Shown here: positions 31,957 through 41,960 of the stretch, one piece after another
Position numbering within the stretch: the first letter of the stretch is position 1
Layout of the letters: every line of letters starts with the position of its first letter
NCBI GenBank assembly: GCA_040221175.1
Contig: JAVJVK010000004.1
Coordinates: 542,268 to 606,267, forward strand
Length of the DNA stretch: 64,000 nt
From: Phycisphaerales bacterium
Lineage (GTDB): Bacteria; Planctomycetota; Phycisphaerae; Phycisphaerales; UBA1924
Direction: 5' to 3'
Translations under genes and position numbers: made by a program
The notes under the pieces: generated by a model
What the model saw: only the letters and a program-made list of their open reading frames with translations
Told to the model about the DNA's origin: nothing
The model's database searches: none

Positions 31957-34900
31957 ACCTGCCGAAGGCCGCGGTCGCCAGGCCGGTGTTTACGGTGATG
32001 GCGACGCTGATCGTCGTCGTGCTGGGCGCTGTGTCGCTGGTGCGGCTGCGGATCGATCTGCTGCCGGAGGTGGAGCGTCCGACGCTTTCGGTCTCGACCG
32101 ACTACGAGGGGGCGAGCCCGGAGGTAATGGAGCGCCTGGTGACGCAGGTGGTCGAGGAGATCCTGGCCACGGTGCCGGGCGTGGAGGAGATGACCAGCGA
32201 GAGCAGCGAGGGCGAGAGCTCGGTTCGCGTGCGCTTTGGCTGGGGCACGGACATCGACACGATGGCCACGGAGGTTCGGGCGCGGCTGGAAGACGAACTG
32301 AACGAGTTGCCCGACGAGGTAGATCGACCGCAGATCCGCAAGTTCGACGTGAACAGCTTTCCGGTGGTGCTCTTGGGCATCGGCAGCGAGCTGGACCCCA
32401 TCGAGCTGACGACGCTGGTGGAAGAGCAGGTGCGGTATCGGTTTGCGCGGATTCCGGGCGTGGCGCAGATCGACCCCTGGGGTGGCTACAACCGCGAGGT
32501 TCGGGTGGAACTGGACCCGGCGCGGCTGCGCGCGCTCGGTCTTCCCTTGAACGAAATTCTCGATGCGATCCGCGGGGCCAATCTGGACCTGCCGGCCGGG
32601 CGGATCGAGCGTGGGCAGTACGAGGTGACGCTTCGGGCGCCGGCGGAGTTTGCGAATGTCGAGGAGATCGGGGCGGTGGTGGTGGCGGTGCGCGATGGCG
32701 CGCCCGTGCGGCTGGATCAGATTGCCGACGTGAAGGACACGTACGAGCGGCTGACTCGGCACATTCGCGTGAACGGCGAGCTGGGGATGCGGCTTGCGGT
32801 GCGCAAGCAGGCCGACGCGAACACGGTGGAGGTGGCCAACGCCGTGCTGGCCGAGATCGAGCGGGTGAACGAAGACTTCCCGCAGATCACGGTGGTGCCG
32901 GTGATCAACCAGGGCAACTTCATCGAGCGGAGCATCCGCAACGTGGCGTTCAGCGTGCTGTATGGCGGGGCGTTGGCGGTGCTCGTGCTGCTGTTCTTCC
33001 TGCGGAACCTTCGGAGCACGCTGGTGATCTCGCTGGCGATTCCGATCTCGGTCGTCGCGACGTTTGCGTTGATGTACGGGGCGGGATTCACGATCAATCT
33101 GATGACGCTGGGCGGGCTGGCCCTGGGCATCGGCATGATGGTGGACAGCTCGATCGTGGTGCTGGAGAACATCTATCGTCGCAAGCAGGAACAGGGCGAG
33201 GCGCCCCGGAAGGCGGCGGTGCTGGGGTCGGTCGAGGTCGGGCCGGCCATCCTGGCCAGCACGATTACGACGCTGGTGATCTTCCTGCCGCTGATCTTCG
33301 TGGAGGGCGTGAGCGGCGTGCTCTTCAGCGAATTGGCGTACGTGATCGCGTTCTCGCTGGTGTGCTCGCTGGTGATTGCGTTGAGCGTCGTGCCCATGCT
33401 GGCGAGCAGGCTGCTCCAGACCAACGAGCAGGCGGCGCGAGACGATTGGCGTTCGCGGCTGAAGGCGAGGTCTGACCGGGCGTTCGGGGCAATCGACGGC
33501 GGCTACAAGACGGCGCTTGGATGGGTGCTGCACCACCGCGTGCTCGTGCTGCTTGGGGCGGCGGTTGTGTTTGCCGCGAGCGTGGCGTCGCTGCCGGTGC
33601 TGGGGCGAGAGTTCCTGCCGCCGAGCGACGAGGGCGAGGTGCGCGTCTCGGGAGAGATGGACGTCGGTACGCGGCTTGATCTGATCGATCGCCAGACGCG
33701 GCTGATGGAAGACATCGTGCTGGACGCGGTGCCCGAGAAGGTCGCGTGGGTGACGAGCGTGCAGACGGGCGACGATGATGGGAGCGAGGGCGAGATCCGG
33801 ATGTCGCTGGTTCCCTCGACCGAGCGGGAGCGATCGAACACGGAGATCGCCGATGATCTGCGTGAGAGGCTGGAGGGCGCGATTCCGGGAATGACGATCC
33901 GCACGCGGGCGCCGCAGGGCCAGTTTCTGCTGGAGCGCCTGCTGGGCGGTGACGACGGGCTGACGGTCGAGGTTCGGGGGTTTGAGCTGGACGTGCTTGC
34001 CGCGTTGACCGAGCGCGTCGTTGAGGCGATGGGCACGATCGACGGGCTGGAGAACGTTGATACGAGCCTGAACGCGGGGCAGCTTCAAGAAGAGCTTCGG
34101 ATCGATCGAGCGAAGGCGGCCGACGTGGGCGTGAGCGCGCGCGACATTGCCGAGGCGATTGAGACGGCGGTCGCGGGCAGCCAGGCGGGCGAGTTTCGGC
34201 CTCGTGGGCAGAGCTATCGCATCCTGGTGCAACTTCAGGACGCGCGATCGCTGTCGATCGAGGAGATTCTGGACCTGATGGTTCGGAGCCGGACCGGGGA
34301 GGACATTGCGCTGCGGAATCTGGTGACGACCGAGCCGGGGCGCGGCCCATCGGTGATCGAGCGGAAGGATCAGCAGCGATTGTTCACGGTGAGCGCGGAC
34401 GTCGCGGGACGGGACACTGCATCGGTGGCGGCGGATCTGGAGGCGGCCCTGGACGAGATTCCCCGGCCGGCGGGCTACGAGTTCACGCTGGCGGGCAACG
34501 TGGAGGAACAGCGCAGGAGCCAGCGGGAGCTGTTGATCAGCTTCGGCCTGGCGCTGGTGCTGGTGTACATGGTGCTGGCGAGCCAGTACGAGAGCCTGCG
34601 GGATCCGTTGATCGTGATGCTGGCGGTTCCGCTGGCGGCGATCGGCGTGGTGCTGATGCTGCTGGCCACGAACACGACGCTGAACGTGCAGAGCTACATC
34701 GGGTGCATCATGCTCGGAGGCATCGTGGTCAACAACGCCATTCTGCTCGTCGATCAGGCGGGGCACTTGCGGCGGGATGGGATGCCCACGCGAGAAGCGG
34801 CGATGGAAGCCGGGCGACGGCGTTTGCGGCCGATCCTGATGACGTCCATGACCACGATCCTGGGCCTGACGCCGCTGGCGCTGGGCATTGGCGAGGGCGC

Positions 34901-35057
34901 CGACGCGCAGGCGCCGCTTGCCCGCGCGGTGATCGGCGGTCTGGTGAGCTCGATGCTGACGACGCTCGTTGTCGTGCCCGCGGCGTATACGTTGCTGCAT
35001 CGTGACGGGTCGGAGCGTGAAGCGGCGAATCCCTATCAGCCGGAGGTTCAGGCTTGA
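31953..35057 (+). CDS. RND-family efflux permease (AcrB-like, 1,034 aa)
   Basis: This is a proton-driven inner-membrane exporter of the HAE/AcrB type. The first helix ([20 protein letters not shown]) is followed by porter and docking domains with [17 protein letters not shown] and [17 protein letters not shown], and two six-helix halves. Helix 4 reads [20 protein letters not shown]: the first proton-relay Asp is present and the second position is Ser, as in several RND branches. The second half has [11 protein letters not shown] and [14 protein letters not shown]. It starts at GTG within the adaptor stop and ends overlapping the TolC-type gene, a fully coupled three-gene pump. Hydrophobic drugs or lipophiles are likely, but unproved. 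Confidence 0.95.
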   Translation: MNLPKAAVARPVFTVMATLIVVVLGAVSLVRLRIDLLPEVERPTLSVSTDYEGASPEVMERLVTQVVEEILATVPGVEEMTSESSEGESSVRVRFGWGTDIDTMATEVRARLEDELNELPDEVDRPQIRKFDVNSFPVVLLGIGSELDPIELTTLVEEQVRYRFARIPGVAQIDPWGGYNREVRVELDPARLRALGLPLNEILDAIRGANLDLPAGRIERGQYEVTLRAPAEFANVEEIGAVVVAVRDGAPVRLDQIADVKDTYERLTRHIRVNGELGMRLAVRKQADANTVEVANAVLAEIERVNEDFPQITVVPVINQGNFIERSIRNVAFSVLYGGALAVLVLLFFLRNLRSTLVISLAIPISVVATFALMYGAGFTINLMTLGGLALGIGMMVDSSIVVLENIYRRKQEQGEAPRKAAVLGSVEVGPAILASTITTLVIFLPLIFVEGVSGVLFSELAYVIAFSLVCSLVIALSVVPMLASRLLQTNEQAARDDWRSRLKARSDRAFGAIDGGYKTALGWVLHHRVLVLLGAAVVFAASVASLPVLGREFLPPSDEGEVRVSGEMDVGTRLDLIDRQTRLMEDIVLDAVPEKVAWVTSVQTGDDDGSEGEIRMSLVPSTERERSNTEIADDLRERLEGAIPGMTIRTRAPQGQFLLERLLGGDDGLTVEVRGFELDVLAALTERVVEAMGTIDGLENVDTSLNAGQLQEELRIDRAKAADVGVSARDIAEAIETAVAGSQAGEFRPRGQSYRILVQLQDARSLSIEEILDLMVRSRTGEDIALRNLVTTEPGRGPSVIERKDQQRLFTVSADVAGRDTASVAADLEAALDEIPRPAGYEFTLAGNVEEQRRSQRELLISFGLALVLVYMVLASQYESLRDPLIVMLAVPLAAIGVVLMLLATNTTLNVQSYIGCIMLGGIVVNNAILLVDQAGHLRRDGMPTREAAMEAGRRRLRPILMTSMTTILGLTPLALGIGEGADAQAPLARAVIGGLVSSMLTTLVVVPAAYTLLHRDGSEREAANPYQPEVQA

Positions 35058-36676
35058 TCGGGTGTCGCAGCGTGCTGGCGTGTGCGGGCCTGGCGTCGCT
35101 GGTTGCGATTGCCGGATGTGCGCGCACGGCGATCGACGTCTTCGAGCCGGACTGGGGCGCGGAACTGGACGAGGAGCAGCGGCGATTTCGGCCGCAGCCG
35201 ACGCCGGCGTTTGCGGTGGAGGGCGAACCGGTGCAGGTCGAGGCCGCTGCGGCCGAGGCAGGGCCTTTGGAGTTGAGCCTCGAGCGAACGGTGATGCTGG
35301 CGCTCGCGCGGAACCCTGATCTTCGCGTGGCGGAGTTGGGCCCCGCAGTGGCGGGCGCGTTCGAGTTGGTCGAGCGCGGAGCGTTTGATCCGGAAGTGTT
35401 TGCCGAGGCGAGCCTGGGCACGGAGGAACTGGTCGAGAGCGCGCGGGCGACGGGCGAGCAGTTTCCGGTGCGCGGCGATACGCGGGAGGTGATCGCCGGC
35501 GTCCGGCAATCGTTGCCGAGCGGAACGGACGTGGAACTGAGTGTCAGCCAGGATCGCATCGCGTCGAACCGGGCGCCGACGCAGGAGTCGGCGCGCGTGG
35601 GGTTAACGGTGACGCAGTCGCTGTTGCGTGGCTTTGGGCCGGCGGCGAATCTGGCCCGGGTTCGGCAGGCGGAACTGGAGACCGAGGCGAGCCAGTACGA
35701 GCTTCGGGGATTCGTCGAGGCACTGCTGGCCGACGCGGAGCGGGCCTACTGGCAGTATCTGCTGGCAGGACGACGGATTGCGATCTTCGAGCGTTCGCTG
35801 GAGTTTGCGCGTACGCAGGCGGACGAGGCGAGCCAGCGCGTGGAGGTTGGGGTGTTGCCCAGGAGCGAACTGGCGGCCTTCGAGGTGGAGGTTGCCGTTC
35901 GTGAGCAGGCGTTGATCGACGCACGTGCCGAGAAGGCGACGTCGCGGCTGGAGTTGTTGCGGCTGGTTGGCGCGCTCGGGGGACGTGGCGCGGATTCGAT
36001 CGACCGTGAGGTAATTGCAACGACGATGCCCGAGGCGGAGGCGGCGCCAATCGATGACGTGGACGATCGGGTTGCATTGGCTCGCCTGATTCGCCCGGAT
36101 CTGGCCGAGAGCCGGTTGCGCTTGGAGCAGAATCGGCTGGAGGTCATCGCGACGCGTCGAGGGCTCTTGCCGAGATTGGACGTGTTTGTTGCGCTTGGCA
36201 AGACGGGGTTCGCCGACAGCTTCGGACAGTCGGTAGACAACCTGAGCGACGAGACGTTCGATGCGACGGTGGGCGTGCGCTTCTCGCAGTCGCTGGGGCG
36301 GCTGGTGGCGCGCGGGGAACAGCGGGCGGCGATGGCCAGCCGGCAGCAGGCGGCGGCGGCCGTGGCGAATCTGGAGCAACTGGTTTCATATGACGTGCGG
36401 GTGGCCCTCAACGAGGTGGAGCGGGCTCGGCAGCAGATCTCGGCGAGCGCCACGACGCGGCGGCTCCAGGCTCGAACGGCCGAGGCGGAGCGTGATCGCT
36501 TCGAGGCTGGGGCCGGCACGTCGCTGCTGGTGGCGCAGGCACAGCGTGACCTGCTGGAAGCCGAGATCGCGGAAGTGGCGGCGGTGGTCGAGTATCGGCT
36601 GGCGCTGATCGACCTGTACGTGGCCGAGGGCAGCCTGCTTGACCGCCGCGGCATTACGATCGCGATGTCGTACTGA
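35054..36676 (+). CDS. TolC-family outer-membrane efflux lipoprotein
   Basis: This 540-aa outer-membrane factor forms the exit duct of the RND pump. A lipoprotein-like leader ([16 protein letters not shown]) precedes TolC-type repeats: [23 protein letters not shown], then [29 protein letters not shown]-like helical hairpin, and the second repeat ([46 protein letters not shown]). The start used here is TTG within the permease stop. A GTG 15 nt further in is also possible. It ends 1 nt before a convergent gene. Coupling and order (adaptor, permease, duct) support a tripartite pump. Confidence 0.9.
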   Translation: MIGCRSVLACAGLASLVAIAGCARTAIDVFEPDWGAELDEEQRRFRPQPTPAFAVEGEPVQVEAAAAEAGPLELSLERTVMLALARNPDLRVAELGPAVAGAFELVERGAFDPEVFAEASLGTEELVESARATGEQFPVRGDTREVIAGVRQSLPSGTDVELSVSQDRIASNRAPTQESARVGLTVTQSLLRGFGPAANLARVRQAELETEASQYELRGFVEALLADAERAYWQYLLAGRRIAIFERSLEFARTQADEASQRVEVGVLPRSELAAFEVEVAVREQALIDARAEKATSRLELLRLVGALGGRGADSIDREVIATTMPEAEAAPIDDVDDRVALARLIRPDLAESRLRLEQNRLEVIATRRGLLPRLDVFVALGKTGFADSFGQSVDNLSDETFDATVGVRFSQSLGRLVARGEQRAAMASRQQAAAAVANLEQLVSYDVRVALNEVERARQQISASATTRRLQARTAEAERDRFEAGAGTSLLVAQAQRDLLEAEIAEVAAVVEYRLALIDLYVAEGSLLDRRGITIAMSY

Positions 36677-36677
36677 T

Positions 36678-38021
36678 TTACTCGCAGCCGGCGTCGAAGG
36701 CGTTCTGGAAGGCGAGGAAGTCGAAGATGGTGAGTTCGCCGTCGCCGTCGAAGTCGGCGATGGGGTCCATGTCGTCAAAGGCGTTCTGGAAGGCGAGGAA
36801 GTCGAAGATGGTGAGCGTGCCGTCGCCGTCGAGGTCGGGGCGGCAGGTGGCGTCCGCGGCCAGGCGTTGGGCCAGGGCGCGTTGGGTGTCGTCGCTGGGG
36901 CGGTAGTACTGGCCCATGGCCCAGACGTCGCCGCCCGGGGTGACGTCCATGCTTCGGAACCACTGGTCGATGCCGTCGGTGGGTGCGGCGTCTATGCGTT
37001 GCCAGCTGCTGCCGTCGTACTTGAGCATAAGCTGACGCGGGCGGCCGTCGGCGTCTGCGTCGGTGCCGCTGGCGTAGACCTCTGTTGCCGACCGCGCGGC
37101 GACGGCGCGAAGCTCGGCGCGGCGGCCCTCAATGAACGGCACGTCGGCGCGCGTCCAAGATGAGCCATCCCAATGGAGTATGAGCGGCTGCGTTCCGTCG
37201 TCGGCGCCCATGAAGAGCGAGCCGACGGCCCAGACGTCGTCGCTGGCGATGGCCTCGACGCCGCCGAGCTGGCCGAATTCGCGGATGCCCACGTCGACGA
37301 GTTCCCAGCGATCGCCGCCGGTCCAGCGCACGATGTAGGGGGTCGGGCCGAAGGGGTCGGTGCTGCCGGTCTGCTGGGCGGCGCCCACGCCCCATGCGTC
37401 GTCCTCGGCTACGCCGTCGATGTCGCGGATGCTGTTGAACCCGCGGCCACCGAGCGTGGCGAGCGGCTCGACGTCGTAGGTTTCCCAGCCGGATCCGGTC
37501 CACTTGAGTGCAAGTCCAACGTTTCCGACGGCCGGTGGTGGCTCGAGCGAGCGGCGCAGTCCGCCGGCCCAGATGTCGTCGCCCGCGCGGCCGATGGCGT
37601 CAAGGCCCGATCCGCCCGTGAACTCGGGGCTGGAGATCTGCGACCATGAGCCACCTTCATATCGCATCACGAAGGTCTGACTCACGGAGATGGGCGAGTA
37701 CGACCCCACCGCCAGCGCCTCGCCCGGGCCGATGGCCTCGACGTCTCGCATGAACGGCACGTCGTCCACCGTGGGCGGTTCGATGAATCTCCACCGCTGA
37801 CCATCAAAGCGATAGGTCACCATCACCCGCTCGCGAAAGCCGCCGGCGGTGAAGTACTGGCCGTCGCCCACCGCCCACACCTCATCGTCCGCCCATGCGT
37901 CGACGCCGAAGGCGATGCTGATGGGGTAGGGCGATTCGGTCTGGAAGTGCTGCCAATCGCTGGATTGGGCGATCGCTGCTGATGAGATGGCGAGTATGAG
38001 CGTGTGTGCGATGCGATGCAT
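36678..38021 (-). CDS. Secreted propeller-like protein with paired calcium-loop C-terminus
   Basis: The signal peptide is MHRIAHTLILAISSAAIAQ, preceded by ACGGAG. The body has repeats built on DDVWAVGS and LHWDGSSWT-type units (DDEVWAVGDG, DDIWAGGL, DDAWGVGA, DDVWAVGSLF, TEVYASG, GDVWAMGQYY), a pattern expected of a galactose-oxidase-like or WD-type beta-propeller with six to seven blades. The last 55 residues are two dockerin-like/EF-type loops (CRPDLDGDGTLTIFDFLAFQ; FDGDGELTIFDFLAFQ) ending AGCE. Function and binding partner are unknown. It is the last of three adjacent genes with the same module. Confidence 0.8.
   Translation of the reverse strand: MHRIAHTLILAISSAAIAQSSDWQHFQTESPYPISIAFGVDAWADDEVWAVGDGQYFTAGGFRERVMVTYRFDGQRWRFIEPPTVDDVPFMRDVEAIGPGEALAVGSYSPISVSQTFVMRYEGGSWSQISSPEFTGGSGLDAIGRAGDDIWAGGLRRSLEPPPAVGNVGLALKWTGSGWETYDVEPLATLGGRGFNSIRDIDGVAEDDAWGVGAAQQTGSTDPFGPTPYIVRWTGGDRWELVDVGIREFGQLGGVEAIASDDVWAVGSLFMGADDGTQPLILHWDGSSWTRADVPFIEGRRAELRAVAARSATEVYASGTDADADGRPRQLMLKYDGSSWQRIDAAPTDGIDQWFRSMDVTPGGDVWAMGQYYRPSDDTQRALAQRLAADATCRPDLDGDGTLTIFDFLAFQNAFDDMDPIADFDGDGELTIFDFLAFQNAFDAGCE
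36684..36836 (-). repeat. Calcium-loop DNA repeat, copies 1 and 2
   Basis: Two near-identical copies of about 65 nt encode the tandem loops at the end of the propeller protein. The core words GGCGTTCTGGAAGGCGAGGA and GTCGAAGATGGTGAG recur in both copies and in the other blocks at 38.0, 39.7 and 44.9 kb. Conservation at the DNA level, including synonymous sites, is higher than protein selection alone would require. Confidence 0.7.
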
Positions 38022-38032
38022 GTGGTTCTCCG

Positions 38033-39559
38033 TTAGGCGCAGCCGGCGTCGAAGGCGTTCTGGAAGGCGAGGAAGTCGAAGAGCGTGAGCTCACCGTCGC
38101 CGTCGAAGTCGGCGCTTGGGTCGCCGGCGTCGAAGGCGTTCTGGAAGGCCAGGAAGTCGAAGAGCGTGAGCTCGCCGTCGCCGTCGAAGTCGGCGGGGCA
38201 AGCGGTTTCGCCGATGGCGCCCATCTTCCAGGCGGTCATGGTGGTCTGGCCGGTGGTGCCGTTGAAGGTTCGGGTGGTAACGTAGACGTTCGCCTGATCG
38301 TCGAAGTGCATCTCGCCCGGCGTGACGGCGGTGCTCGTGGCGCGGGCGATTTCGGATCCGGTTGCGGCGTCGAGCCGGAACAGGATGGTCGCGCCGCCGT
38401 AGGGAGGGGAGCCCGCCGAGCCCAGAAGCAGGACTTCGCCGGCGGGCGAGACGCGGATGCTGCTGGGCACGTCGTAGCAGCCGTGGCAGGTCTCGCCGAA
38501 TTGGAAGGTCCATTCGAGGGCGCCCGAATCGGCATTGCGCTTGACGGCGTAGATGAGGTCGTTGAAGTTACTCTCGTTGCCGTCCAGGTCGGCGTCGCCG
38601 GCGATGTAGACGCCGCCGTTGTTGTCGATGGCGATTGTGCGTGCGTGGTCGTCGATGCCGAGTTGGTCGTAGGCGCGCCAGAGTTCGGCGCCGGTGTCGC
38701 CGTCGACCTTGACGGTCATGAAGGCGTCGCCGCCGTCCAGGCCCGTGCCGGTAACGTAGATGTCGCCCTGATCATCGACGACGAACACGTGGTTGTACTC
38801 TCCCGCGCGGGTGCCGTAGTTGTTCTCCCAGATGATCGAGCCGTCGGCGGGGTCGAGCTTGATGAGGTAGTAGTCGGGCTGGAGGTCGGCCATGACGGCG
38901 TTGGGCATCATGAGGACGCTGCCGTCGGCCATGGCGTGCATTTGTTCGGAGGAATCCTGCGAGTAGGGCCCCCAGGCGCCGCCGTCCCAGGTGGTTCCCC
39001 ACTGCCGGGTTCCCTGCTCGTCGAAGCGCAGGATGAGCACGTCCGAGCCGTCGCCGTTGGTGCCCCCGCCGATCATGGCGTCGCCCCCGGGTAGGGCGAC
39101 GATGTCGTAGCCGGCCTCGGAGGCGCCGGGGTTGAAGCGGTCGATGGTGGATTCGAGGATGTCGCCGGTCGACTGATCGAGTGAGAGCAGGAGCGTCTGC
39201 GCCCTGCTGCTCCAGTCCGGCGTGCTGCCGGTGACCAGCAGGCGGCCGGTGTCCGTGAGGGCAAGGGCGCGGGCCTGGTCATGCCAGTTGCCCGGACCGT
39301 TGTAGTCCAGACGCCAGCGGAGGTTGCCATCGGTGTCGAGTGAGGCCACCACGGCGTCGGTGTTTCCGGACGGACCGCTGATGCCGCAGAGGTAGAGATC
39401 GCCCGTCGCGGCATCGAGTTGTGCATCGAGCAGGCCGCCCGAGAGGTGGGTGCCGGTGTCCAAGCGGGTGATCCACAGGTGATCGATGGTCTGAGCGGTG
39501 GCCAGCGATGCCATTCCGGCGGTGCAGAGGATCGCGATCAGGGGGGCTTGGTGGTTCAT
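38033..39559 (-). CDS. Secreted PQQ/SBBP-like beta-propeller protein with paired calcium-loop C-terminus
   Basis: The start at 39559 gives a signal peptide (LIAILCTAGMASLATAQ). The body repeats units such as TDAVVASLDTDGNLRW, ILRFDEQGTRQWGTTW, YYLIKLDPADGSIIWENN and IYVTGTGLDGGDAFMTVKVD, the SBBP/PQQ-like style of extracellular beta-propeller. The C-terminus holds two loops (CPADFDGDGELTLFDFLAFQ; FDGDGELTLFDFLAFQ) and ends AGCA. It lies 11 nt upstream of the sister gene and is probably cotranscribed with it. The ligand is not known. Confidence 0.8.
   Translation of the reverse strand: MNHQAPLIAILCTAGMASLATAQTIDHLWITRLDTGTHLSGGLLDAQLDAATGDLYLCGISGPSGNTDAVVASLDTDGNLRWRLDYNGPGNWHDQARALALTDTGRLLVTGSTPDWSSRAQTLLLSLDQSTGDILESTIDRFNPGASEAGYDIVALPGGDAMIGGGTNGDGSDVLILRFDEQGTRQWGTTWDGGAWGPYSQDSSEQMHAMADGSVLMMPNAVMADLQPDYYLIKLDPADGSIIWENNYGTRAGEYNHVFVVDDQGDIYVTGTGLDGGDAFMTVKVDGDTGAELWRAYDQLGIDDHARTIAIDNNGGVYIAGDADLDGNESNFNDLIYAVKRNADSGALEWTFQFGETCHGCYDVPSSIRVSPAGEVLLLGSAGSPPYGGATILFRLDAATGSEIARATSTAVTPGEMHFDDQANVYVTTRTFNGTTGQTTMTAWKMGAIGETACPADFDGDGELTLFDFLAFQNAFDAGDPSADFDGDGELTLFDFLAFQNAFDAGCA
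38038..38190 (-). repeat. Calcium-loop DNA repeat, copies 3 and 4
   Basis: Two copies of the same module-coding repeat, 84 nt apart in start, differ from each other at only a few positions (GAAGAGCGTGAGCTCGCCG core). They are located at the 3' end of the second propeller gene. Confidence 0.7.
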
Positions 39560-39673
39560 GCGAGATGCCGTGCAAATGACGTGCCGTCGATCACAGCAGT
39601 TCATCGGGCATGGTCGGCGTGGACGTGGCCATGACGGGCCTTCGATGGCTCCATGTGGCCCGTCGCCGCACGG

Positions 39674-40258
39674 CTACTCGCAGCCCGCGTCGAACTCGTT
39701 TTGGAAGGCGAGGAAGTCGAAGATGGTGAGTTCGCCGTCGCCATCGAAGTCGGCGAGGGGATCGCCGGCGTCGAAGAGGTTCTGGAACATGAGGAAGTCG
39801 AAGATGGTGAGTTGGCCATCTTCGTCGAGGTCGACGCGGCATGGGGGCTCGCCGAAGGTGAGGCGGTAGGCTGCGCCGCCGGCGTCGAAGGGGCTGGCGG
39901 TGACGGTAATCTCCATGGAGAGCGGGCCGCGGTGGTCGAGGTAGACCTCGCCGCTGGACCATCGGTCGTCGGCGAAGGCTGCGTCGTAATCGGTGCCGAT
40001 CTCGTCGCCGATCGTGGTGGGCTCGGAGCAATCGAATGCGTCGACAGTGCCAGCGCGGTCGACGAGACGAACGGAGAAGCGGTCGCCGGAGGTGAACGCG
40101 TCGGTGACCTGGAGCTGTGGGAACTCGTCGGTGATGAACAGGTCGATGGTGATGATGTCGCCGACGGGGCCGAAGGTGAAGCGGGTCCAGTCCTGGGCGT
40201 GGGCGGCGGCGGCGATGCAGCAGAATGCGGCCGTAGTGAGGGCGTGGCGAGGCGACAT
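39674..40258 (-). CDS. Small secreted beta-sandwich-like protein with paired calcium-loop C-terminus
   Basis: The start follows AGGGAGGATC and gives a signal peptide (ALTTAAFCCIAAAAHAQ). The 110-residue body (GDRFSVRLVD, DAAFADDRWSSGEVYLD, SPFDAGGAAYRLTF) has the pattern I associate with small beta-sandwich extracellular proteins, some carrying PEP-CTERM tails. The C-terminus is the paired calcium-loop module (CRVDLDEDGQLTIFDFLMFQ; FDGDGELTIFDFLAFQ) ending AGCE. It is the first of three adjacent module genes. No enzymatic motif is seen. Confidence 0.75.
   Translation of the reverse strand: MSPRHALTTAAFCCIAAAAHAQDWTRFTFGPVGDIITIDLFITDEFPQLQVTDAFTSGDRFSVRLVDRAGTVDAFDCSEPTTIGDEIGTDYDAAFADDRWSSGEVYLDHRGPLSMEITVTASPFDAGGAAYRLTFGEPPCRVDLDEDGQLTIFDFLMFQNLFDAGDPLADFDGDGELTIFDFLAFQNEFDAGCE
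39678..39835 (-). repeat. Calcium-loop DNA repeat, copies 5 and 6
   Basis: These are the two module-coding copies of the small secreted protein. The 5'-most loop has drifted most (LFDAGD and MFQ variants), while the copy nearest the stop matches the blocks at 36.7 and 38.1 kb closely. Confidence 0.65.
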
Positions 40259-40328
40259 TGTGAGATCCTCCCTGTGACCTGGTGCGTGAGCCAGAGAATC
40301 TCCCTTATACCCGAAATCGCGCGGGCGA

Positions 40329-41057
40329 TCAACGAGAAATTGGGCTGGCGGCGTGCTCGGTGATCAGGCGGGCAAGTTGGGAGGCCAGGGTCGACTTGGC
40401 GTCTTCAAAACTCGGGCAGGCGTCTCCAAGCAGGGCGAGCATGCTCGTGACGGGGCGGCCGGCCAGGCCGCAGGGGACGATGAGGTTGAAGTGATTGAGG
40501 TCTGGCGCGACGTTGAGGGCCAGGCCGTGCATGGTGACCCACTTGCGCACGCGGACGCCCATGGCGGCGATCTTGGCGGGTGGTGCTTCGGGTTGGGGTG
40601 AGACCCAGACGCCGGTGGCGGATTGGTCGCGCTCGCCTGAGATGTTGCACGTGGCGAGGGTGTCGATGACGGCTTGCTCGAGCAGGCGCATGTAGCCGTG
40701 CAGGCCGAGGGGCTTGCCGCTGGGTGCGGCGAGGCGTTCGAGGTCGAGGATTGGGTAGGCGACGATTTGGCCCGGGCCGTGGTAGGTGACGTCTCCGCCG
40801 CGGTCGGTCTGGTGGAGTTGGACGCCCATGGAGGCGAGGTGGTCGGCCGAGGCCAGCACGTGGTTGGCGGCGCCCGGGCGGCTGGTGACGGTGATGACCG
40901 GTTCGTGCTCGACGAGGTAGATCTCGCCCAGTTGGCCCTCTGGGTTGCCTCTGGCGGCGATGAGCTGGGCCTGGCGTGCCCGCTGGATCTCGAGGGCCGG
41001 GGCGTATTCGATGCGGCCGAGGTCGGTGATGGTGAGCCTGGGGTCGGGATCTGGCAC
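40329..41057 (-). CDS. lipB: Octanoyl-[acyl-carrier-protein]:protein N-octanoyltransferase (LipB)
   Basis: LipB moves octanoate from ACP to lipoyl domains, the first step of lipoate assembly, in the cytoplasm. Landmarks are EHEPVITVTSR, DRGGDVTYHGPGQIVAYPIL (about 76-95), AKIAAMGVRVRKWVTMHGLALNV with catalytic Lys162, and NLIVPCGLAGRPVTSML with catalytic Cys196. Its length is typical. Its start lies 28 nt from the divergent lpxA start, so the promoters must be close together or overlap. No lipA was found in the window. Confidence 0.96.
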   Translation of the reverse strand: MPDPDPRLTITDLGRIEYAPALEIQRARQAQLIAARGNPEGQLGEIYLVEHEPVITVTSRPGAANHVLASADHLASMGVQLHQTDRGGDVTYHGPGQIVAYPILDLERLAAPSGKPLGLHGYMRLLEQAVIDTLATCNISGERDQSATGVWVSPQPEAPPAKIAAMGVRVRKWVTMHGLALNVAPDLNHFNLIVPCGLAGRPVTSMLALLGDACPSFEDAKSTLASQLARLITEHAASPISR

Positions 41058-41085
41058 GCTCGACGGTAGCTCCGGGGGCTCTACG

Positions 41086-41931
41086 ATGGGTGCGATGCCG
41101 GCTACATCCCCAACCCATCACGAGACCGCCGAGATTCACCCGTCCGCCTACGTCGACCCGGAGGCGCACCTCGGCGAAGGCGTGATCGTGGGGCCTCGGT
41201 GCCACGTTGGCGCCGGGGTGAAGCTGGCCGAGGGCGTGCGGCTGATGGCATCGGCGCACGTAGAGGGCCCGGCGACCATCGGGGCGGGCACGCTGGTGTA
41301 CCCGTACGCGGTGATCGGCATGCCGGGGCAGGACTTCAAGTTCTCACCGGGCGATCCGACGCTGGGCGTGAAGGTTGGCTCGGGGTGCGTGATCCGTGAG
41401 CATGTGACGATTCACGCGGCAACGAAAGGCGACCACCCCACCACCGTTGGGGACAAGTGCTACCTGATGGTGGCCAGCCACGTTGGGCATGACAGCGTGG
41501 TGGGCAACGGGGTGATCCTTGTGAACAGCGCGCTGCTGGCCGGACACGTGACGGTGGGCGACAACGCGATCCTGAGCGGGAACACGGCGGTGCACCAGTT
41601 CTGCCGGGTGGGACGGCTGGCGATCATCTCGGGCGGGGTGGCGACGGCGATGGACGTGCCGCCGTTCTGCCTGTGCGACCAGATCAATGCGACCAACGGG
41701 CTAAACCTGGTGGGGCTCCGTCGGGCTGGCGTACCCAAGGATTCGATCGACGCGATCCGATACGCTTTCCGCACGGTAATCTCCAAGAGCCTGCCGCGCG
41801 AGGAAGCCCTTGAGAAGTTGCGCACGCTGGGCGCGAACGATCCTTACGTGCTGGAGATGGCCGATTTTATCGCCACGAGCACGCGCGGCGTGGGGCGCGG
41901 GGCGGATCGGAACACGCGTCGTTCCGGCTGA
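41086..41931 (+). CDS. lpxA: UDP-N-acetylglucosamine acyltransferase (LpxA)
   Basis: LpxA catalyses the first step of lipid A synthesis. It is a left-handed parallel beta-helix built from hexapeptide repeats (VIVGPRCHVGAGV, TIGAGTLVYPYAVIG, LAGHVTVGDNAILSGN). The catalytic His135 lies in VASHVGHDSVVGNGVILVN. The C-terminal helical domain (about 215-281) has LVGLRRAGVPKDSIDAIRYAF. GTG-rich start options exist: ATG 41086 is placed seven bases after GGGGG, and ATG 41095 is the alternative. The MBL-fold gene starts 29 nt downstream. No other lpx gene is in the window. Confidence 0.93.
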   Translation: MGAMPATSPTHHETAEIHPSAYVDPEAHLGEGVIVGPRCHVGAGVKLAEGVRLMASAHVEGPATIGAGTLVYPYAVIGMPGQDFKFSPGDPTLGVKVGSGCVIREHVTIHAATKGDHPTTVGDKCYLMVASHVGHDSVVGNGVILVNSALLAGHVTVGDNAILSGNTAVHQFCRVGRLAIISGGVATAMDVPPFCLCDQINATNGLNLVGLRRAGVPKDSIDAIRYAFRTVISKSLPREEALEKLRTLGANDPYVLEMADFIATSTRGVGRGADRNTRRSG

Positions 41932-41960
41932 CATCGATCGACGTGCCCAAGGAGGGGCCG

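Noticed and set aside
31437-35000. An open frame of nearly 1,200 codons opposite the RND permease
   Set aside because: It is entirely antisense to a clear RND permease, and its translation is rich in His, Arg and Gln with no motif.
39601-40332. Long minus- and plus-strand frames over the small secreted module protein
   Set aside because: They are alternative frames of the same region with Ser/Arg-rich or Val/Gly/Asp-rich shadows; the 39674-40258 frame has signal peptide, RBS and module.
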